A stretch of DNA of 64,000 bases from Pseudopyrenochaeta lycopersici. Lineage: Eukaryota > Ascomycota > Dothideomycetes > Pleosporales > Pseudopyrenochaetaceae. Position numbers and translations under genes: made by a program. Below are positions 37,407-50,021 of the stretch, one piece after another (the first letter of the stretch is position 1; every line of letters begins with the position of its first letter). The notes beneath the pieces were generated by a model. The model had not been told where the DNA came from, searched no databases, and saw nothing but the letters and a program-made list of their open reading frames with translations. The stretch lies in the NCBI GenBank assembly GCA_003313425.1, contig NHZP01000005.1, positions 620,001 through 684,000 of the forward strand, written 5' to 3'.

Positions 37407-40400
37407 ATGGCGCCGCGACGAGCTGGCCAACCCTTTCGCCGGGTAGGCAAGCAGGGCAACACATCCTACGGCCCACGGAAACCAAAGACAGTCGAAGCCT
37501 CCTCTCTTCGAAGCACAGAAGCCACATCACAGAATGAAAGGCTCGAAAGCAATCGTCTTGCAAATCGCATTGATGAGTCCATGGGTTTCCCTCGCTTCGA
37601 CTCGGGAAAGAGAAAAGTCGGATGGCTTGTCAATATGCACTCGACCACAATAGAGGATGAGAATGTACCAGGTGGCAGGGCAGGCGTAGATTACTACTTC
37701 ATTGGCGAGGAAGGCGACACTTTCAAGGCGACGCTGGAGTACGATCCCTATTTCCTGCTGGCGGTCAAGAAGGGTAGAGAACAAGAGGTAGAAGAATACT
37801 GTCGGAGAGCATTTGAAGGGCTGATCAAAAACATTAAGAGAGTGGAAAAAGAGGATCTTTCCATGCCTAATCATCTCACTGGATATCGACGAACGTTTCT
37901 ACAACTGTCGTTCGCGAACGTGAGCGACCTGTTGTCTGTACGAAAAGCAGTCAATCCGATAGTGGAGAAGAATAGGAAGAACACTAATGCAATGGACACG
38001 TATGCGGAGGTTGCTAGGTAAGCATGCCGGTTTGGTTGGGATGGTATAAACGTGCTAATATCCAATAGCGGAGATGCTGGCATGGATTTTTTCGATAATG
38101 ACGATTACGAGTACGAGAAACGAACGATGACCACGATTGATGCAAGCGATTACATTTTAGATATACGAGAGTACGACGTCCCCTACCATGTACGAGTGGC
38201 AATCGACAAGGATGTGCGCATAGGGAATTGGTATACTGTTGACGCGAAGCACGGTGTGATTTCCATCACATGTATAGAGGATCGCCTCACACCTGCGGAT
38301 CCAGTAGTCATGGCATACGATATCGAGACAACGAAGCTGCCACTAAAGTTCCCTGATGCTGTATTCGATCAGATTATGATGATTTCATACATGATCGATG
38401 GTCAGGGATTTCTCATCACCAACCGTGAGATTGTGTCGGAAGATATCCAGGATTTCGAATACACCCCAAAGCCAGAATACCAAGGACCGTTCATGTGCTT
38501 CAATGAGCCGGACGAGAAAGCACTCTTAGAGCGTTTCTTCGAACACATTAAGGAAGCCCGACCAACAGTCATGGTTACCTACAACGGAGACTTCTTCGAT
38601 TGGCCATTCGTCGAGGCAAGAGCAAGCGTATTGGGTATCGATATGTACCAAGAAATTGGATTCAGGAAAAACAGCGAAGACATCTATCAGTCCGACTACT
38701 GTGCGCACATGGACGCCTTTTCTTGGGTCAGTCGTGACAGTTATTTGCCACAAGGAAGTCGTGGTCTTAAAGCCGTCACAATGGCTAAGCTTGGATACGA
38801 CCCTGACGAACTCGATCCCGAGTTGATGACACCATACGCCTCTGAACGACCGCAGACGCTTGCAGAGTACTCAGTCTCCGACGCTGTTGCAACCTATTAT
38901 CTGTACATGAAATATGTGCACCCGTTCATTTTCGCGCTGTGCAAGATTCTTCCCCTAGGTCCAGACGATGCTTTGCGAAAGGGTACAGGTACTCTTTGCG
39001 AGATGTTGTTGATGGTCCAGGCGTATCAAAAGGGGATCGTTTTGCCGAACAAACATCAAGCGCCAAAAGAGGCGTTCTGGGATGGCCATCTTCTTGAATC
39101 AGAGACATATGTTGGTGGTCACGTTGAGGCTCTTGAAGCTGGTGTTTTTCGAAGCGATATCGCCTATAATTTTGCAGTCGATCCAACTGCGATTGACGAA
39201 CTAATGAACGATCTGGATGCTGCGCTGAAGTTCAGTATCGAGGTCGAGGAGAAGAAGAAGATGGAGGATGTCACGAATTATGATGAGATCAAAGCCCAGA
39301 TTGTTGATAAGCTGATGCAGCTCAAGTCCACACCGAACCGCAGTGAACGCCCTCTGATCTATCACTTGGATGTCGCATCTATGTATCCGAATATCATGAC
39401 GACAAATCGACTACAACCCGATTCTATGATTAAGGAAGCAAACTGCGCAGCTTGCGATTTTAATCGGCCTGGGAAGACCTGTGATCGCCGGATGCCGTGG
39501 GCTTGGAGAGGTGAATATCTACCAGCGAAACGCGATGAGTACAACATGGTTCGCAACGCGTTAGAGAACGAGCGATTCCCAGGAAAGTACCCAAACTCTC
39601 CTTTACGGACCTTTCAAGAACTTTCAGAGGACGAGCAGGCCACCTTAGTGAGGAAACGTTTGACAGACTATTCCAAGAAGATCTACCACAAGGTTCACGA
39701 CGCCACGACGATCGAGCGAGAAGCCATCATCTGCCAGCGCGAGAACCCATTCTACGTTGACACTGTTAGCGGCTTCCGTGACCGTCGATACGACTTCAAG
39801 GGTAAACAGAAGGTATGGAAGGGTAAGACTGACGAGCTGAAAGCTGCAGGTGCTCCTGCAACTGAAATCGAGAATGCAAAGAAAATGATTGTTCTTTTCG
39901 ATTCCATGCAGCTGGCACACAAGGTCATTCTCAACTCCTTCTATGGCTACGTTATGAGGAAAGGCTCTCGGTGGTACTCTCTAGAGATGGCTGGTGTTAC
40001 CTGTTTGACAGGGGCACGGATTATTCAGTTGGCTCGATCACTTGTTGAGCGAATTGGACGACCACTGGAATTGGACACGGACGGTATCTGGGCCATTCTT
40101 CCTGCGACTTTCCCTGAGAACTTTGCTTTCAAACTCGCCAACGGCAAGAAGCTGACAATCTCTTATCCTTGTACAATGTTGAATCATCTCGTTCACGCAC
40201 AATACACCAATCACCAATACGAGACATTGGTTGACCCACAGACCTTCCGGTACGAGAAGCACAGCGACAACTCTATCTTCTTCGAAGTCGATGGGCCGTA
40301 TAAGGCTATGATTTTGCCTACATCAAAAGAAGAGGACAAAAATTTAAAGAAGCGATACGCAGTGTTCAATCATGATGGCAGCTTAGCGGAACTGAAGGGC

Positions 40401-43400
40401 TTTGAGGTGAAGCGACGAGGTGAGCTGAAGCTAATCAAGAACTTCCAGTCTCAGATTTTCAAGTTCTTCCTGGAAGGGACCACATTGGAAGAGACATATG
40501 GTGCTGTTGCGAAAGTCGCCAATCGGTGGCTCGACATCCTGGACACTCGTGGAGCGATGTTGGCGGATGAAGAACTCATCGATCTCATTGTCGAGAACAA
40601 AAGTATGACAAAGACACTGGAGGAATATGGAGCACAAAAGTCAACAGCCATCACAACTGCTAAGCGACTCGCAGAATTTCTGGGCGAGCAGATGGTCAAG
40701 GACAAGGGACTAAATTGCAAGTACATCATATCCAAGTCCCCAAGGAACGCACCTGTCACTGAGCGCGCCGTTCCAATGTCCATATTCTCAGCTGAGGAGT
40801 CGGTGAAGCGATATTTCCTGAGGAAGTGGCTGCGTGAAGATCCCGGAGAGATGGATATCAGAACGGTGCTGGATTGGGACTACTACCGTGAACGTCTGGC
40901 GTCTGTCATCCAGAAGTTGATCACCATTCCAGCAGCATATCAGAAAGTCCGGAATCCAGTTCCTAGGGTTCCTCATCCGGAATGGCTTGATCGAAGGATT
41001 CGACAGAAGGAAGACAAATTCCAGCAAAAGAAGATGACGGACATGTTCAGCAAGAAGGCATTGACTAACGGTGATGCGAACGTAGCCAACAACAAGAACT
41101 CCGGCGATCTCGAGGACTTTGGCTCGTCAAAGTTAACCCAGACTCAATCTCAAGTGAAGAAAGGTATCGTCACGAAGATGGTAGCAAAGCGCAAGCAGCC
41201 TGAACCAGCGATACCCGCGCAAACCGATCCGTATGCGGCACTACCGAAAGTTATGCCTTCTATCAACGACGACTACTCCAACTGGCTGATGTATCAAAAA
41301 CAGAAGTGGAAAATTCAGAGGCAGGCCCGAAAGCGAAGGCGACAGTTGTTTGGAGAGAAACCTGTTGATGCCTCGGATGCTATCGGCAGCTTCTTCAGAA
41401 ATCAGGCTGAGCTACTTTTCATCAGTACATGGCAGCTTGTTCAGCTACGACCAACAGAGACACCAGGAGAAGTCAAGGCCTTCGTCTTGATTGACAAAAA
41501 AATCCACACTCTCAAGATCATCGTACCCCGTCAGCTATACCTCAACTTAAGGAGCGAGGACCTTCCAGACGTTTCTATTAGCGGATGCTCAGTCGAGAAA
41601 GTTGTTAATCACACCCTACCCAACGGACATCCGTCGATCCATCTATTCAAGCTGCAAATGTCGGAGCAAACATATGTTAACGAAGCGAACAGCATCTCAG
41701 CCCTCTTCAATCACTCCAGCGTCGAAGGTGTGTACGAAAAGCAGGTTCCGTTGAACGTTCGAGCCATTCTCGAACTGGGAAGCACTTGCACGTTCGATGA
41801 ATCGCAGAAGGGTGTTCTAGGCAAAGGCCTGGAGCAGGGTTTCGATCTCTCAGCTCTTCGAAAGGTGCCAACGAAGCAGCCATACCTTGCAGAGACGGCC
41901 CTCAACTACCTGTACCTATATCATGTCAGCAGTGGCGACCGCAATATCTACGCCATCTTCTCGACCTCGAGAAGCGATGCGCACATCATCATCCAGAACA
42001 AGTCTAAGGATTCACAAGGCATGCCTAACGTGGACCGAATCTACAGCGATGCTTTGCAGCGACGACTCGAAGACAACCAGGGCGGACCGTGGCAGAGCAT
42101 GATCGAGTATCAAGAAGATATACACTTCCGGACTACCATAGTGACTACAAAGCGGAAGGCTCTGCTCGAAATTGGCGACGTGATCAAGAGAATGAAAACA
42201 GAGGAGGGTGGTCCTGTCATCGTTGTAGTGCAGTCGCCGAACCAAGCTCTCCTGTCGCACGATATTCCAATCCTCAAAGACCTGCCCATCCTGCCGCTCC
42301 ATCCGGATGAGACTGACAAGCAGCTACCACCTCTGGGTTGGCAGTCATTCATCGCTAAAAGACTTGTTGGACACTATCTTGATCTCGGGTCATGGGTAGC
42401 GCATCTTATGGAGCTTGCTCGTTACGGCGACATACCACTCTGTAACCTCGAAAGCAACGATCCGCGCTTCCTCATTGATGTGGCGTACGCGAGACGACTG
42501 CAAAAAGATCGAGTAGTCCTGTGGTGGTCTGGCCAGGCAAAGCCTGATCACGCTGGTTATGAGAAAGACGACATTCTTTCGCCTCTTGAAACCGTCGAGA
42601 TGCCCTCTATCAACAACCCGGGCACATACTCGTCTGTGTGCATCGACATCAACTTGCGCAACCTCGCCATCAATACAATCTTATCCTCGTCTCTGATCAA
42701 TGAGCTCGAAGGCGCAGATTCCGTCTCTTTCAATCCTGCCGCACCTTCTTACGATGCTGCAAATGATGGAACCAACGTCATCTACTCAGACAACGCCTTC
42801 GCAAGTGCAGGAATCACTGTACTCCGCGAAATGGTCAAAGCGTGGTGGGCTGAAGCTGTTCAAGCCGGCCACGGATTCAGCATGGCGGATGTTATGGTGC
42901 AACACCTTGTCCGCTGGGTTAGCAGCCCCGGTTCCTTCCTATACGACCGATCGCTTCACTACTATGTACAGATGATGTCAAAGAAGACCCTGCAACAATT
43001 GATGACAGACTTCAAGCGGGTGGGCTCGCACATCGTCTTCGCCAGCCCAAATCGCCTCTTGCTACAGACGACCAAAGCAGAAGTTGGAAATGCTTACGCG
43101 TACAGTCAGTACATCATCAAGACAATCAAGTCGAAGCCGCTGTTCCAATTTATGGAGTTGGAGATTAAGGAGTATTGGGACTACCTCGTATGGTACGACG
43201 AGTTCAATTACGGTGGAAAGGGCTGCAAAGAAGTTGTTGAAGAGGAAAACCAGACTCTCGAAGACATCATGTGCTGGCAACTCGCGCAGTTCCTACCACG
43301 GACGATGCAGCCAACGTTCAATGATTGGGTGATTGAGTTCATTGAGTTGATGCATGCGCGGAAACGTCCAGCTCCAGCAGCGGATGGCTCGATACCACGC

Positions 43401-44171
43401 CTTACCCAGATTCCGCTTCGGCCACTTACGGTGGATCCAAATGAGCAGACAAATATCCTGCCCAAGACTTTCACAAAACCGCTCTTCAAGCAAATATCCT
43501 CACTTCTCCGTCGCCAGCACACCGAGATCTTACACCCCGAACTTGCAGGTGACTATGTCTTTCCTCAACTCCCGGGCTCGCATCTTAAACTTCAGAACCC
43601 GGTCCTCCAGCTCGTCAAGAGTATCATGCAAGTACTATCTCTCGACCGAGCGATTTCGCTCGAGGCACGGATGTTGAGGAAAGAATTATTGAATCTCTTC
43701 GACATTCGCGAGTTCAGCGCGGAAGCCAGTTTTGCCAATCCCAGCGCTGCTCTCGTCATCCGAGGCGTCATTTGCGATGAATGCACATCGTCGCGCGACC
43801 TTGACTTATGTCGAGACAGCTCATTGCTTCCTGCTTTACATCCCAAGGATTCAGAGACGCCACCGCCACCGCCCAAATGGAAATGCGATAACTGTGATTC
43901 TTCCTACGATAAGCTGCGCATTGAAGAACAGCTTGTTTCCGAGGTGCAAAAGATGGTTCTTGAGTGGTGTACACAGGACCTCAAGTGTAGCAAGTGCAAG
44001 AGGTTAAGAAGTAATGAGTTCATGGAACACTGTGCTTGTGCGGGGGAATGGGTTGGCACCAAGAATAGGGGCGAGATGAATAAGCGGCTTAACGTATATG
44101 GGAATGCTGCTGGCTATTACGGGCTGAGGATGCTGGAAGCTGTAGTTCAGGAGTGCTTGGAAGGCTTTTGA
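37407..44171 (+). CDS. POL2: DNA polymerase epsilon catalytic subunit A
   Basis: Leading-strand replicative polymerase with 3'-5' proofreading, catalytic subunit of the Pol epsilon holoenzyme and part of the CMGE helicase assembly. Exons 37407-38017 and 38069-44171 (51-bp intron) give 2237 aa, close to the yeast length. The exonuclease Exo I motif YDIETTKLP has D288 and E290. Polymerase motif A, DVASMYPN, starts at D638. The CysX set that binds a 4Fe-4S cluster is present (C663, C666, C675 and the Cys of AIICQREN). Motif B is KVILNSFYGYVMRKGSRW. Motif C, LDTDGIW, has D873 and D875. The inactive C-terminal polymerase-like half follows, and the chain ends with two Cys-rich modules (CDEC...CDNC and CSKC...CAC) that bind the other subunits. 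All catalytic residues are intact. The start at MAPRRAGQPF is the first ATG in frame. Confidence 0.97.
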
Positions 44172-44894
44172 ACATGTGGCTGCAATCTGGAGAGATGGCA
44201 ACAAGGCACGAAAAGTGTATGCGGATATAGGCGGCATGTCCAAGGACGGCACCGCGGTCTTGATAGTTCCACGGAGTTTTGGACTTAATTTGGGTGGTTT
44301 TCGGCGAATTTGGCGGCGAGGCATTGCAGGCGTTTGGAGCGTTTAAGTGGGTTTTTACATATCCGTCTCCATATTGTGGATACATCTGTCAAGTCCGTCT
44401 TTACCTTAACTCAACGTATCTATACCTCGAACATGAACGTAAATAATAACTTCATCAGAATTATTTTCATGTTGTGCATTTCGCATGGCATGAATGTTTG
44501 TTATTGTCAGTTTACAGACGAGGTGCTGATAAGGTATGTTTCTTAGCCGAGGGCTTGCATACGTCAGAACATTGAGGGACATGGTGGGGTCGATCAACGA
44601 CATTGAGCACGCAATTGGGGCTAATTATCGCAACAGGAAGCTCAATGGATGTTGCACCATCGGAGGGGGAGGGGACGTTTTTCTTGGGAGGGAGGGGTGT
44701 ATGTATATATTTACAATAAAGTCCGTCATCAATCTAAAGTCGCATAGGCCTTTAGAGGTAGTATATTGAAGTGCTCAACTAACCCTACGGAAGAACTGAG
44801 CACTAGGAACATCAACCAAGATATCAACTTATTTAATTGTTCGTTCCTCCTTTTCATCCTTTCAATTGGGCTTTGCTTCTTGAAGTAAGCCACA
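44172..44894. other. Spacer between POL2 and the dioxygenase gene
   Basis: About 720 bp with no supported coding frame. AT-richer than the flanking genes. Expected to hold the POL2 3' UTR and the promoter of the next gene. A G-rich run lies near 44662-44697. Confidence 0.55.
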
Positions 44895-46165
44895 ATGGCG
44901 CCAGCCCTCACATCCTCCGCTCCCACAGCTCCCCATGAACTGGCGAGCAATCTCGCAAACAACAGAGCACCCAAGAACATCTTCCCAGACGGTATCCGGA
45001 CTTCGGGCCAACACGAGCCTATCTATGATCTTCTCCGTCCATACTCGGACTTTCCCAAAAAAATCACGGGCCCTACTGCCTGGTCGAAAGCCGATTACAA
45101 AGATAACCCCGAACAGTGGACACACGTGTTCTCCGAGTCAGAAATCAACGAAATTAGCGATGCCGCAGATCAATTCATAGCGAGCGGAACGCCATTGACG
45201 GGCATCAGCAAGGAGAAATTCACCCTCCCCGAATTCAGCAAGTTCCTTGGGCCCCTGAGGAAGGACTTGATCGACGGAAAGGGCTTCATCCTCTTTAAAG
45301 GCTTCCCCGTGCAGAAATGGGGAAATGCAAAATCCGCAGTTGCGTACATGGGCCTGGGTACCTACCTTGGCTACTTCGTCTCGCAGAACAGCCGCGGACA
45401 TGTCCTTGGCCATGTTAAGGACCTAGGCGAAGATTCCACCCAGATTGACAAAGTACGTATCTACCGTACCAATGCACGACAGTACTTCCATGCCGACGAC
45501 GCAGACATTGTGGGCTTGTTGTGTGTAGCGAAGGCGCTGGAGGGTGGAGAGTCCGATCTTGTGAGTAGCCACGAGGTGTGGAATGATCTGCAAGTAAACC
45601 ACCCGGACGTGGCAGAATTGTTGACAAAGCCCATCTGGTACTTTGATCGCAAAGGCGAGGAGAGCAAAGGGCAGAAGGGTTGGATCAAGACGGCGGTATT
45701 TTACCTAGAGCCTGGTGAGAACGGAAGGGTGTACTCGAAGTAAGTCTTCTTATCTGCCCACCAATCGAAAACTGAGAACACGGAACTAATGACATGGACA
45801 GATGGGACCCTTACTACGTCCGCTCCTTGACTCGTTTCTCTGATGCTGGTCTCATCCCAGCGCTGTCTGAGGAGCAGCAACGCGCCGCTCTGATCTTGGA
45901 GGAGACGTGCTTGAAGCTGGCGCTGCACATGATTCTTGACATTGGCGACATCCAGTTCCTTACCAACAACTATGTGCTGCATGCCAGGACCGCCTACAAA
46001 GACTTTCCGCCGCCAGCGCCACGGAGACATCTCATGCGGCTTTGGTTGAGCACTCCTGAGGAGGAGGGTGGTTGGAAACTACCGTTCCATGACAGTAGGG
46101 AGAAGAAGAGGGGTGGCATTCAGGTCAACGATACGGCTCCTGTTGCGCCTGAGGATGCCGAGTAA
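44895..46165 (+). CDS. TauD/TfdA-family Fe(II)/2-oxoglutarate-dependent dioxygenase
   Basis: Exons 44895-45739 and 45802-46165 give 402 aa, with a 62-bp GT-AG intron and an AACTAAT branch. The Fe(II)-binding facial triad is visible: H199 and D201 in YFHADDADI, and H342 in NNYVLHARTAY. The 2-oxoglutarate-anchoring Arg is probably R361 in HLMRLWL. The family oxidises taurine, aryloxyalkanoates and many other small acids; the substrate here cannot be told from the sequence. The N-terminus has no clear targeting signal, so a cytosolic or peroxisomal enzyme is likely. Fungal genomes carry several paralogues of this class. There is no link to neighbouring genes beyond position. Confidence 0.87.
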
Positions 46166-46584
46166 GATAGAGGAAATAAATGTGGGAGTATATAAGTGTA
46201 GTAAATGATCTGTAGCGTTATCAAGAGAGACTGGTACCCTTTCAAGCCGAGAACGGAGACAGAGTGTATACACGAAGAATTCAACCGTTTGAAAAAGTGG
46301 TATCATTCTTATATTCTTGCATGGCTGTTTCTCACCCATCTGCAAGCCCAAGATTGCCAAACGCCGCGCATGCTGCTAGAATGTTGCATGCCAAAGTCGA
46401 CTTAGAGGTGAACCTAAGACGCATCAATCTTGGGTGTCTGAAGAGAACGGTGTCCCCTACCCTATGCTTCCCATCTTCAAACGTGCAGCCGGAAATTCCT
46501 CTTCTCCGCCGTACCGTCGTTTCCCTCAACTTGCATTCACATTTGCGATGCTGAAGTTTTCTCCCTACACATCACATCACCCGC
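46166..46584. other. Convergent 3' region
   Basis: About 420 bp between the converging stops of the dioxygenase gene and SMD1. No coding signal. Confidence 0.6.
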
Positions 46585-47201
46585 TTAAAAGCCTCTACCC
46601 CGGCCTCGACCACCACCTCGGGGACCTCCCCTTCCACCACCTCGGCCGCCTCTTCCTCCACCACGTCCTCCGCCGCGTCCTCCGGTGCCGCGCTCCGCCT
46701 CTTTTCTTGCCTTGTTCTTTGGCTTTGGTGCATCGTCAATCAGGAGAGTGTCGAGGGGTAATGAGTCTGGAAGAATAATATAGCGGACCGTTGAGCCACG
46801 GACAGTCATTGTGTCGAGGGCTACTGTGTCGCGCGACTTGGGGGTATATTTGACTGCTCTAAGCGCGACGTTCATAAGAGGTGAGACAGATGTAATTGTG
46901 CCGTTTACGATTGTGCCTATAATTTTGTAAGATTCTGCTCTTTCTAGCAACATAAAAAGACCTCGGAGAAGCATTCGTGCAACTTCGGCAAAGGACACAG
47001 ATGGATTGGCAGGCCGAGTGCCAGAAAAGTGGCACACCACTGGCGCTTGACCCGAAGAACAGCTCTGTTATTTGGCATTTACATACCATTCTTGAGTTCG
47101 ACCGTAACTGTCTCATTCTGGCACTTCATGAGGAATCTGCGCAAAGCCGTTAGCTGTAGCTTCACCCAAATGCCTCAGTCCTCCCACCTGACGAGCTTCA
47201 T
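46585..47201 (-). CDS. SMD1: Small nuclear ribonucleoprotein Sm D1
   Basis: Core component of the heptameric Sm ring on U1, U2, U4 and U5 snRNAs. Exons 47201-47188 (only 14 nt), 47136-47087 and 46916-46585 give 131 aa. Introns are 51 and 170 bp. The joined N-terminus [22 protein letters not shown] is the near-invariant SmD1 start (Sm1 motif). The Sm2 motif is [20 protein letters not shown]. The tail is made of Gly-Gly-Arg and Arg-Gly repeats, the expected substrate of arginine methylation and the SMN-type assembly pathway. The 14-nt first exon is easily missed by gene finders. An unspliced reading would give a false start inside intron 2. Confidence 0.95.
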
Positions 47202-47921
47202 GTTTGCAGTCTTCAATTTGCGCTATTTCGGAGATCTAATTGTCGGCCTGGATATAATTAAAACAGCGTTTCGTTGTCGTGATGTTGCTGGGATGCAAGG
47301 TAAACTTGCGGGGAGCTTGAGACTGGAAATTGCGGCCGAGCTGCCAGGCTGCACGGACCGATGTTTATCCGGGCCAACATCACGTGCTTTGGCGTTCACA
47401 GTGGCCGACCATCCAAACATTGCCAATAGACTGTGCATACTGGTTTAGGGAGAAAATATGATACTTTTCGCTGCCGCATAGCACATGTTTCAGGCCCGAT
47501 ACCTATGTATCACCTGTAGACCAATTTCATTGTGCAGTATCATTCCGGTCGCAGCGAGACCTTCGCGTATACAGCAAACGGCCGAGTGTGTGACATGGTG
47601 TCCACTAAAAACGCATGTATTAACTAAAGGCCTTTACTAAATTAAGTCACTTTCACTCTCAGGATTCACTTTCCACTATATTGCTATTGTGCCCAAGCCT
47701 GGATAGCGCCAGAAAACCGGCGTCGAAGTAATTAGAGTTCTCCAAAACAATAATTGTCCAACATTTTCCCGTTTTGACGACAGTAGATTTACGTGCACAA
47801 CCGATGACTGCCACTTTGCAGGTGCTGCCGCGTGGAATTTCCATTCGTTTAGACTGTTTACTACTTGCCCTACAACTGCCTTCACGCCGCCTCTTGATCC
47901 CTCGAAGACTGCGCAACCGCC
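47202..47921. other. Divergent spacer between SMD1 and the kinase gene
   Basis: About 720 bp between outward-facing starts. Only short, motif-free frames are present. It should contain both promoters. Confidence 0.55.
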
Positions 47922-49022
47922 ATGCCGAAACGAAAAAAGACGAGTCCGGAGCCTGGACGCGAGATCAAGCGTACAAGAACCTCCACCACTAGTGAACGAG
48001 TCTTCACCTGGAAGTCAATGGATTGGGAGCTGAAGCGCGCCATCACCGGCAATGTTTCGATTTTGGTCAATCGCACCGACAGCAAGCAGCTGGTTGTGAA
48101 GAAAGTGTTGAGTATCAACCCAAACCCCAGTGGTGACCCACGACCTATTGAAATCCAGGCTCTTTCAGCGCTCCCTGACTGTAACCGGATAGTAAAGTAC
48201 ATCTTCTACTCTCCTTCAGACCCCGATCTTGCACATGGCACTGCACTTTTTGAGCACTATCCGCTAGGAGACCTCGCCCAATGGAAGGCGCGAGACTTCG
48301 ATAGCAAGAACCACAAGCCAGTGCCCGAAAGTTTCATCTGGCGCCTCTTTGTACAGATGAGCCAGGCACTCGCCTTCATCCACAATCAAATTGGTCCGGA
48401 CCGCGATCGACGAAAACGTATTCTCAACAGAGACGTCAAACCCAAGAATATCCTGGTGGTCAACAACGGCAAGACCTACCCATCATTCAAGCTACATGAC
48501 TTTGATTGTGCGGTGGTCTACAGAAAGTCGAAGGCAAGTCGTGCTGCACGCTGTGGAACATTTCAGTGGCAACCGCCGGAGAATCCCATCATCAATACCA
48601 CAGCAGCGGAGATATGGGCATTGGGTGCATGTGTGCATTTCCTAGCCGTTGGGCACGCACCAATTGAAGACCAGAGCCAATATGCTGTAGCACGATTCAA
48701 CGAGAAGAACGCGCATCCACGTTCCGTAGAAGAGTATTCTTCTCCCGACCGCTACTATGGAGCCCGCGTACCTCGCCGGGTCACTCCGATCAATCTTTCG
48801 ACAGAACAACAGCAGCAACGAGGTGTAGGTCCAGAGAATTACTCGTACAGCAATGAGCTCAACGAGTGGATGATGCAGTGCCTGAAGTTGACCCCCAACA
48901 GACGACCGACGACAGATCGATTGATCTACGGTATGAGCCCCGTGGCGGAGAAAATGCTAAGGCGTATGGGAGGGAAACCAGCTTTGGAGGATTTGGATGC
49001 AAAATTTGGCGCCGATGCATGA
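47922..49022 (+). CDS. Divergent protein kinase-like protein
   Basis: Single exon, 366 aa. The kinase fold is recognisable, with subdomain II VVKKV, an HRD-region NRDVKPKNIL (residues 169-178), a DFG-region HDFDC (D193-F194-D195), a shortened activation segment RCGTFQWQPPEN in place of the usual APE, and a subdomain IX-like AEIWALGACVHFLAVG. The glycine-rich loop is not evident, the HRD His is Asn and the DFG Gly is Asp. The catalytic Asp171, Lys and Asn of DVKPKN and the Mg-binding D193 are kept, so weak or atypical activity is possible; a pseudokinase is the alternative. The basic N-terminus (MPKRKKTSPEPGREIKRTR) could act as a nuclear localisation signal. The substrate is unknown. It converges on MTQ2, with 59 bp between stops. 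Confidence 0.8.
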   Translation: MPKRKKTSPEPGREIKRTRTSTTSERVFTWKSMDWELKRAITGNVSILVNRTDSKQLVVKKVLSINPNPSGDPRPIEIQALSALPDCNRIVKYIFYSPSDPDLAHGTALFEHYPLGDLAQWKARDFDSKNHKPVPESFIWRLFVQMSQALAFIHNQIGPDRDRRKRILNRDVKPKNILVVNNGKTYPSFKLHDFDCAVVYRKSKASRAARCGTFQWQPPENPIINTTAAEIWALGACVHFLAVGHAPIEDQSQYAVARFNEKNAHPRSVEEYSSPDRYYGARVPRRVTPINLSTEQQQQRGVGPENYSYSNELNEWMMQCLKLTPNRRPTTDRLIYGMSPVAEKMLRRMGGKPALEDLDAKFGADA

Positions 49023-49081
49023 TATGGATAATACTCTTTGCATGCTGACCATTAGAATATCGACAGCAGAGCAAGAGCGCC

Positions 49082-49846
49082 TCAATCAGTACTCTTCCAT
49101 ATCCGAACGATCACCAACTTCTCCCACCCTGCTTTCTTCCCACTCGAACCCACTGTCTCCGCTAACCAACCGGAACCCCAGTCTCTTATCCTTTGCTTCA
49201 CCACTTCCGGCTTGTTCTGCGCACATAACAGCACATATGCGACTCCCCTATCCGTACTCAAGATGTCCGTTATTTGCTCCAGCATTCTGTTTGTCACCAC
49301 CATACCGTCTTCTCCCCCAGCGTACGACAGCTCCAGTAGGTATGAATCTTGTTCAAATGAAGTTTCCTTTTTGCCGTCCCCGATCGTATTGTAGTCCTCA
49401 TGACGAGAGAGATCCGGAAGCTCGGCGGGAACATATGGCGGGTTGAATATGAAAATATCGACAGAATGTGGTCGAATGGCAGACGCCAGATCTCCATTCA
49501 CAACATCCAAGAAGACAGAGCGTCCTTCGTGCTTTTCTTTTATAGCTTCGCGAACGGTTTGCGAAGTTGCTCGACACGCGAAGCTGTTGATATCAGTCCC
49601 GAGTGTCAGTACATCATCCCGACTGAATATGCTGCGCGCATTGGCAGCAACGAAAGCTAATACAACGCCAGAACCGACGCCTACTTCGAGCACCAACGGA
49701 GGGGCAGTAGTGTCATCCTTGAACCGGTCCTGCAGAAACGCAGTTTCTGATGGCGAGGAAAGTGTGTCGAGCAGGAGATATGAATCTTCAGCTGGTTCAT
49801 AAACGCGATCGAAGCAGACGTGGGATGTGGATGGTGTCGGTAGCAT
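49082..49846 (-). CDS. MTQ2: eRF1 methyltransferase catalytic subunit MTQ2 (HemK family)
   Basis: S-adenosylmethionine-dependent N5-glutamine methyltransferase that modifies the GGQ glutamine of release factor eRF1, acting with Trm112. Single exon, 254 aa. Diagnostic motifs are RVYEPAEDSYLLLD near the N-terminus, the SAM-binding VLEVGVGSGVVLAF (GxGxG at 56-60) and the catalytic NPPY at 135-138 followed by VP. Length fits the family. Its C-terminus faces the kinase gene with only 59 bp between stops, so the 3' UTRs probably overlap. Its start is 175 bp from that of SDHAF3. Confidence 0.93.
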   Translation of the reverse strand: MLPTPSTSHVCFDRVYEPAEDSYLLLDTLSSPSETAFLQDRFKDDTTAPPLVLEVGVGSGVVLAFVAANARSIFSRDDVLTLGTDINSFACRATSQTVREAIKEKHEGRSVFLDVVNGDLASAIRPHSVDIFIFNPPYVPAELPDLSRHEDYNTIGDGKKETSFEQDSYLLELSYAGGEDGMVVTNRMLEQITDILSTDRGVAYVLLCAQNKPEVVKQRIRDWGSGWLAETVGSSGKKAGWEKLVIVRIWKSTD

Positions 49847-50021
49847 GGTTGTGATTTTGTTTCGAGGACCGGAATTGGGGTTTGGAAAGAGCCAATTGGC
49901 GTGAACGGAGGTAGCGCGGCTATCCCCGAGGTTAGGTCATCGAATGTTTCGCAATCGTGAATCCATCACTTTTCCATCAGCCTCATCTTGTACAAAAATT
50001 GGTGGAACAGCATCTTTAACG
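49847..50021. promoter_or_regulatory. Short divergent promoter of MTQ2 and SDHAF3
   Basis: Only 175 bp separate the two outward-facing start codons, so the promoters must overlap. No specific site assigned. Confidence 0.5.

Noticed and set aside
46917..47086. snoRNA inside the long SMD1 intron
   Set aside because: No C box (TGATGA) with a paired D box was found.
49944..50021. Upstream ATG start for SDHAF3
   Set aside because: It is in frame but lies in the 175-bp divergent promoter and adds residues not expected for the family. The downstream ATG gives a normal presequence.
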